A stretch of 12,338 nucleotides of DNA from Paraglomus occultum (taxonomy: Eukaryota > Glomeromycota > Glomeromycetes > Paraglomerales > Paraglomeraceae). Shown in pieces: positions 8,277-12,338 of the stretch (positions are counted from its first letter, which is position 1; each line of letters begins with the position of its first letter). The DNA is taken from contig CAJVPJ010001096.1 of NCBI GenBank assembly GCA_910592205.1, positions 1-12,338 on the forward strand, written 5' to 3'. The notes under the pieces are model-generated. The model made no database searches. It saw only the letters and a program-made list of their open reading frames with translations, and was not told the DNA's origin. A program made the translations under genes and the position numbers.

Positions 8277-8399
8277 TTAAGTCTGTAGCTCGGACATTGC
8301 TACACGTGCTCTACAGAATCTTACGTATTTTTGGGCGTCAATTGCTTCAGCCGAGATAATGACCGTATCGTACTCTGTTTCAAACTTTTCGGGTACAAA
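8277..8399 (-). other. Coding-like 40-codon minus-strand segment, possible exon remnant
   Basis: Between stops, this frame encodes 40 residues including FETEYDTVIISAEAIDAQKY and ending RVAMSELQT before TAA. The balanced, hydrophilic composition is unlike the chance frames around it, and the segment is less AT-rich than its flanks. There is no ATG at the front and no strong acceptor, so if real it is a terminal exon or relic. I considered ribosomal protein uL16, because of a loose likeness to its SSEALEAAR region, but the following residues do not fit, so I leave it unnamed. Confidence 0.25.
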
Positions 8400-8409
8400 T
8401 TAACAAGAC

Positions 8410-10381
8410 TGTTTTACGAAAAACTTTGGTTGATACCAGATTACTTTAAAAGTGTAATAGAAGATCCGTTTATGGCAAGCTCATAAAGAGTCTGTTTTAA
8501 TAAAAGTTTTTCTTCTTTCGTACTTTACAGTTATTTGTAATATCGCTTAGATGACAGCTTTTTACCAACGTTGCACTTGTGAAGCTACGATAGTAACGAC
8601 GGCATATTTTTCTCTCCGTCTCTACGTAATTCTGATTGATGTTTGATTGGAGATGTCAAATGGTTTACAAAGTGACATCCGCATTCGCTGACTAAAATAG
8701 CAAAACCCCACTCGAATAGCTATAAAGTATGAAGAAAAAGAAAAACGCACAACGTCAATGGAACGACGTGCACGTAATGCTTCTATTGAGTACAGTACAT
8801 TGTAATAAAAAAAGTGAGTGTCGGGTAATGGCAGGCAAGAAAGATTACTATCGACGTGTCACATGCATCCGTCAGGTTTCATTTCTGCAAATTCAATTGC
8901 CACAAATTGGTTGAGCATGGCGCGAAGCTTTCCCCACAAGCATTTAGGTTAAGAAAGGTATAAAAAAATTACTTCGTTACAATGACAATTGCAAAAAAAC
9001 AATCTTTACCAATGAACTACATTTTAATTGCGCAGTCCGCTTAATACCAAGAGACAGGCAAAACATTTTTGCTTAGAGGGTTCTGATTTATCTCATCATG
9101 GATAGTACACTCTACATCTCCTAAAGGGCAAAGTGTTGGAGGAAAGCGGAGACAATTATTCTAAACACATTAACCGAAATTATATTGGAGCGCTAAAGAG
9201 ACATAATCGTATGACTAAAAATTTTTTTAAAAAATATGTTCCAGAAGTTGCTCTATCGAAAATTTCTGAGCGAAATAGAAGGCGCGTACCTAAGAATTTC
9301 ATGAACTGGAGAGAATTATGATGAAATATAAAATGCCGTCTCAATCGACATTCTAATATGTTGTCTGCATGTTGACAGAGCAACATTATTTCAAAGTTTT
9401 CCCTTTTATAAAGAAAAGCAATTTTCTGTTAGATTCTGTGCATTTACATAATTTCAAGTATGTTCTTGTTGTATGCATATAGCATATCAAATTTTGACCT
9501 ATCATTGCTATCACTAATAAACGAGTAGGTTTTTATACTCTGAAATACACTGTCGATATTTATTCCTGGTAATATTCGACATAGCTGAGAAACCGCTAAT
9601 TCCTTCCTTGTTCCGCGAGTATTTCGGTTGCATTGCGATAATTATTCGCTTATTACGAAACATGTTTGATTAACTATAAACGCCTCAACCACCTACAGAC
9701 TCCCAATTTAATCTCATCAGAAGAGAACAGTGAGGACGAACAATTATCTTGGATTAGTGTCTATCGATCGACACTAGTAAAGCCCGGTTGGAAGACCACT
9801 GTCATTTTATCTAACCAAAGTCGGAATCTCCGCTTGAAACTCTTAAAGTTGGCCTCTCGCAATTGTTGACTGACACAACCAAGATTTTATTGTTCCATTC
9901 TTTAGTCCCGGTTTCCGGATCGAATGTACTGAATGCTACCTTTTCCTTTTTTTGTACATGCAGTATAAGAACAGTATTATTGATAATATAATTGTCTTTT
10001 TAATATTAATAGCTTGTGACAAAATATTAATCGAAAAAAAACAACAACATAAATCAGCACAATTATTTGCCGAGCCAGCTATCACAGGAAAGCGAGTAAT
10101 AATTAATGGGCGGCGCTGAAGACTGACTTGATTATATTTTCGATTCTGTACTAAAGAATAGAACGCGTATACGTTATTGCAAGATATGTCTGTTTCAAGC
10201 CAAAAACACTGAAAAAGAGTTGCTTTCAATTATTAGTAGTGATGATAACTTGCCAAATTCGTCTCTTAGTTCGCCACCTGCACAGACACTTGTGTAAATA
10301 CTCCACCCCGCTATTCAGATCCGCAGACACACAGCTTTCCTGCCTGGCCTTACTGAACCTCACTAATATTTGGTAACACAA
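8410..10381. other. Intergenic stretch with three unidentified plus-strand frames
   Basis: Three plus-strand frames are worth recording but not calling. At 9133-9321 a 62-codon frame opens with GTG and ends RRRVPKNFMNWREL. At 9666-9869 a 67-codon frame opens with TTG and includes SSEENSEDEQLSWISVYRS. At 10127-10297 a 56-codon frame without a start includes a CxxC pair (RIRYCKICLFQAK) and a serine/proline-rich end. Their spacing and direction would allow remnants of one transposon gene, but nothing joins them. A 61-codon ATG frame at 8729-8914 has no support. No RNA gene is seen. Confidence 0.25.
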
Positions 10382-10555
10382 TGTACGGATGAAACCTGTT
10401 TAAATCGGCGAACCTGGTTTGCTAATTTTTGGCCGGTTTAGCCAAAGACAGATTCAGAAAATTGTTTAGCTAGAGAAAGTTTCTAATTTGGTGTAGTCAT
10501 GAGGCATCCGGTTAAACCCGAGACAGCGCCGGTTTAAACAAGTTTTACCTGTACA
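10382..10555. mobile_element. Complete 174-bp miniature inverted-repeat transposable element
   Basis: The left end reads TGTACGGATGAAACCTGTTT and continues TAAATCGGCG. The right end, reverse complemented, reads TGTACAGGTAAAACTTGTTT and continues AAACCGGCG. Over 29 bases there are five mismatches, all transitions, as expected of an old but intact pair. Taking TA as target site, the element proper would start with C at 10386, in line with the CAGT- or CAGG-type ends of pogo/Tc1-mariner elements. Inside the right end TTAAACC and GGTTTAA repeat in inverted form, the same echo arrangement as at 1-182 and 2901-2951. It has no coding capacity, so it must depend on a transposase elsewhere. Confidence 0.72.
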
Positions 10556-10708
10556 TTGGGACCTTCCCAAGTTGCACCGGGTTTCTGGCGTTGCACATAG
10601 GGTTATCGAATACGTTACGACGTAAAGATGCCAATAATATTTTCAGATAAATCACTTGAAGTTTTATGGATAACAATGTTATATGATTGCTTATCAACCT
10701 GGCAAGGT

Positions 10709-10756
10709 CAGCATTAATAGTGTTAGGATTCGTACTTATATATGCAATTAATGCTG
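10709..10756. repeat. Perfect 10-bp inverted repeat
   Basis: CAGCATTAAT (10709-10718) and ATTAATGCTG (10747-10756) are exact inverted copies around a 28-base loop. No gene lies next to it. Confidence 0.6.
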
Positions 10757-10939
10757 CTTTATGTCCGTTATTCTGTCAGGATGGTGCGATATCAGATTGA
10801 AACACGGAAATAAGATCTAATCACATGACGTGCATTTAGAGTGGTGCACCTACTATTGAGAGCTGCCATACAATTGTAGAACGACAAACGTGCAACTAAT
10901 CAACAGGTCTTTTATGGGACTCGACGTTTAACCATGCAC

Positions 10940-10967
10940 TATAATCGCACTTAGGGAGGTTTTACTG
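10940..10967 (-). mobile_element. Possible third pogo-like transposon end
   Basis: On the minus strand from 10967 the sequence reads CAGTAAAACCTCCCTAAGTG, close in its first 11 bases to CAGTGAAACCT of the end at 182. The flank is CA instead of TA, so the target site may have mutated. No opposite end was found to its left, where the body should lie. Confidence 0.35.
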
Positions 10968-10970
10968 CAT

Positions 10971-11944
10971 AAAAGTATTCCTCAAAATCATCCAGAGTTG
11001 ATGCAGTTTATATTAAAAAAATTATATTAACTTATGACAATAAAACATATGCTCATGGGTTACTAAATAAAATATAAAGGTCATCCATAACCCCAGCAAC
11101 AATTGCTTGTTTTTTTTTTTACCATTTTTTGTCACACACTGTATACGGTTTGTTAGAGTATCGAAGAGCTACTCTATTATCGCAAAATTAATAGAAGAAT
11201 AATCCTTATTATTATACTTAAAAATTGATAATAATAATGAAATAAGATAGAATTTTGAATAAAGAACTTAGAACCAGTATTAAGCTAATACTAATGTTCG
11301 TTAACGAGTTTAAACACAATCTATCGTTTCATTAGCTAATTATCCATTTATAGAACGAATACTGCATACTATTGGCATATGCAATTGAATTCATTTATAA
11401 TAATGCAACCGTATCATATATTTCTCGCATAGTCGTCAGCAGTTTATCAATTAATACTATTGCTTTGCGCAAAAACGGGAAGAATACGTCACTATTAATA
11501 TTGTCCTGACCCATTACAGTTCTGTCACTTAATTTTTAATAATTCAAAGGGTTTCAATCTACATAAAAATTACATTCACAAGTCATTATTACTAAAACAA
11601 AGACAAAATTTTTTCAAAATTTGGAACAGTTGAGATAAACGAGTTTCTTGACTCTTGTAGCAATAACTAACTGTATTCTTAAAGCTAAAACAATTTTTGA
11701 TTGCTAGACAAAGTTTTCTGTTTTGGGTGTTTTTATACTATTGCTACAATTTTAAACAATTTTTTGATAATCAGAATTATGCAAAGTCTTCGGCAAAATT
11801 TTCGGATAGTATGGTTACCAAGCATTCCAAAAATAATGGCCGATGCATATGCCGTGCTAATTAATGACTGAAAGCTCCTTTGGCGCCTATTGTTGTAGCT
11901 TCTCATTTTTGCTTAAAAATAGCACTGTAAAGAAAGCATAAAAC
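10971..11944. other. AT-rich intergenic stretch with an 11-bp inverted repeat
   Basis: TTGTAGCAATA (11655-11665) and TATTGCTACAA (11739-11749) are exact inverted copies 73 bases apart. A T-run lies at about 11109-11120. No frame of interest was found on either strand. Confidence 0.4.
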
Positions 11945-12061
11945 ATGGCGAAGAAAAAAAGTGAACCCGGTTAAAGAAGTGCAACAAGATTACATGAAGG
12001 ATATTTCCAATTCTTATAGCATGTAAAATATAGGAAAATCTGGGCAATAAAATTTAGCTAA
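11945..12061 (+). pseudogene. Possible decayed start of a Tc1-like transposase
   Basis: From the ATG at 11945 one frame reads MAKKKSEPG, stop, RSATRLHEGYFQFL, stop, HVKYRKIWAIKFS, stop. Tc1-family transposases commonly open with a lysine-rich MxKxKEL start followed within about 10-15 residues by a helix containing an LHxxG(Y/x)S motif of the DNA-binding domain. The relative order and spacing here fit loosely, with two internal stops. The likeness is short and judged by eye, so chance is a real alternative. A Tc1/mariner end lies about 220 bases downstream at 12283, though it faces away. Confidence 0.2.
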
Positions 12062-12282
12062 CATTTTAAAATAATCAAGAAACCACAATCACTACGGAGT
12101 AATTTGTGTTTATGAAGCGCAATTTATTAACATATCTGCGACATCAAGATCCCATTGCTTTACACACTTGGTGAAGGGGCAATTTGGTCACTTTTTCGCT
12201 AATATTTTTTGTAATTTTTTTGTAATATTGTTTATTTCTAACAATGTTGGGATCAAGTTTTATTGTTATCAATATCTACATA

Positions 12283-12338
12283 CAGTAGGATGCAAAAGTA
12301 TTTCCACTGCTTCTATTCAGGACATGAATAATCAAACA
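12283..12338 (+). mobile_element. Left end of a Tc1/mariner-type transposon, cut by the window edge
   Basis: The sequence CAGTAGGATGCAAAAGTATT follows a TA at 12281-12282. It has the form of Tc1-like terminal repeats, which often begin CAGTGGG and continue with a GCAAAAGT or TCAAAAGT block. The body and partner end would lie to the right, outside the window. Confidence 0.5.

Noticed and set aside
1-12338. CRISPR arrays, operons, bacterial promoters or terminators
   Set aside because: No regularly spaced repeats are present, and the intron, TATA box and AATAAA signal mark the window as eukaryotic.

Overview
This is a eukaryotic, AT-rich window with one convincing protein-coding gene in about 12.3 kb. 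There are no operons, no rRNA and no tRNA that I can see. The gene is a spliced seven-helix membrane protein on the minus strand. The rest is mostly non-coding sequence holding short DNA-transposon ends, miniature inverted-repeat elements and simple repeats. The TATA box, the single short intron and the compact gene inside repeat-rich DNA would suit an early-diverging fungus, but a small invertebrate is not excluded; this placement is a low-confidence inference.

Layout. Positions 1-182 hold one end of a pogo/Tc1-mariner-type element whose body lies to the left. Positions 200-620 hold a nested inverted and direct repeat followed by a tandem repeat. Positions 1116-1732 are a complete miniature element with matching ends flanked by TA. 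Positions 2521-2792 are a palindromic element built from 15-bp modules. Positions 2901-2951 are a second pogo-like end, followed by a small unidentified minus-strand frame (2980-3210). Positions 3657-5113 are the seven-helix gene, with TATA box, exon 1, a 175-bp intron, exon 2 and a poly(A) signal. From 5200 to 10381 there is little beyond microsatellites, hairpins and a few coding-like islands that I cannot name. Positions 10382-10555 are a complete 174-bp miniature element related to the pogo-like ends. Another such end lies near 10967. A possible decayed Tc1-like transposase start lies at 11945, and a fresh-looking Tc1/mariner end begins at 12283 and leaves the window.

The main result is the gene model at 3776-5030. 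The uninterrupted large frame has only six membrane segments and no ATG. A strong GTAAGT donor and a phase-compatible CAG acceptor add a first exon with an ATG and a seventh membrane helix. In the completed protein the loop charges alternate in agreement with the positive-inside rule for an outside amino end and a cytosolic carboxyl end, the topology of a G-protein-coupled receptor. I do not recognise the family.

A second theme is that four separate transposon ends share a TACAGTnnAAACCT-like start, and most of them are followed by an inverted echo of their own subterminal sequence, suggesting a related set of TA-targeting elements.
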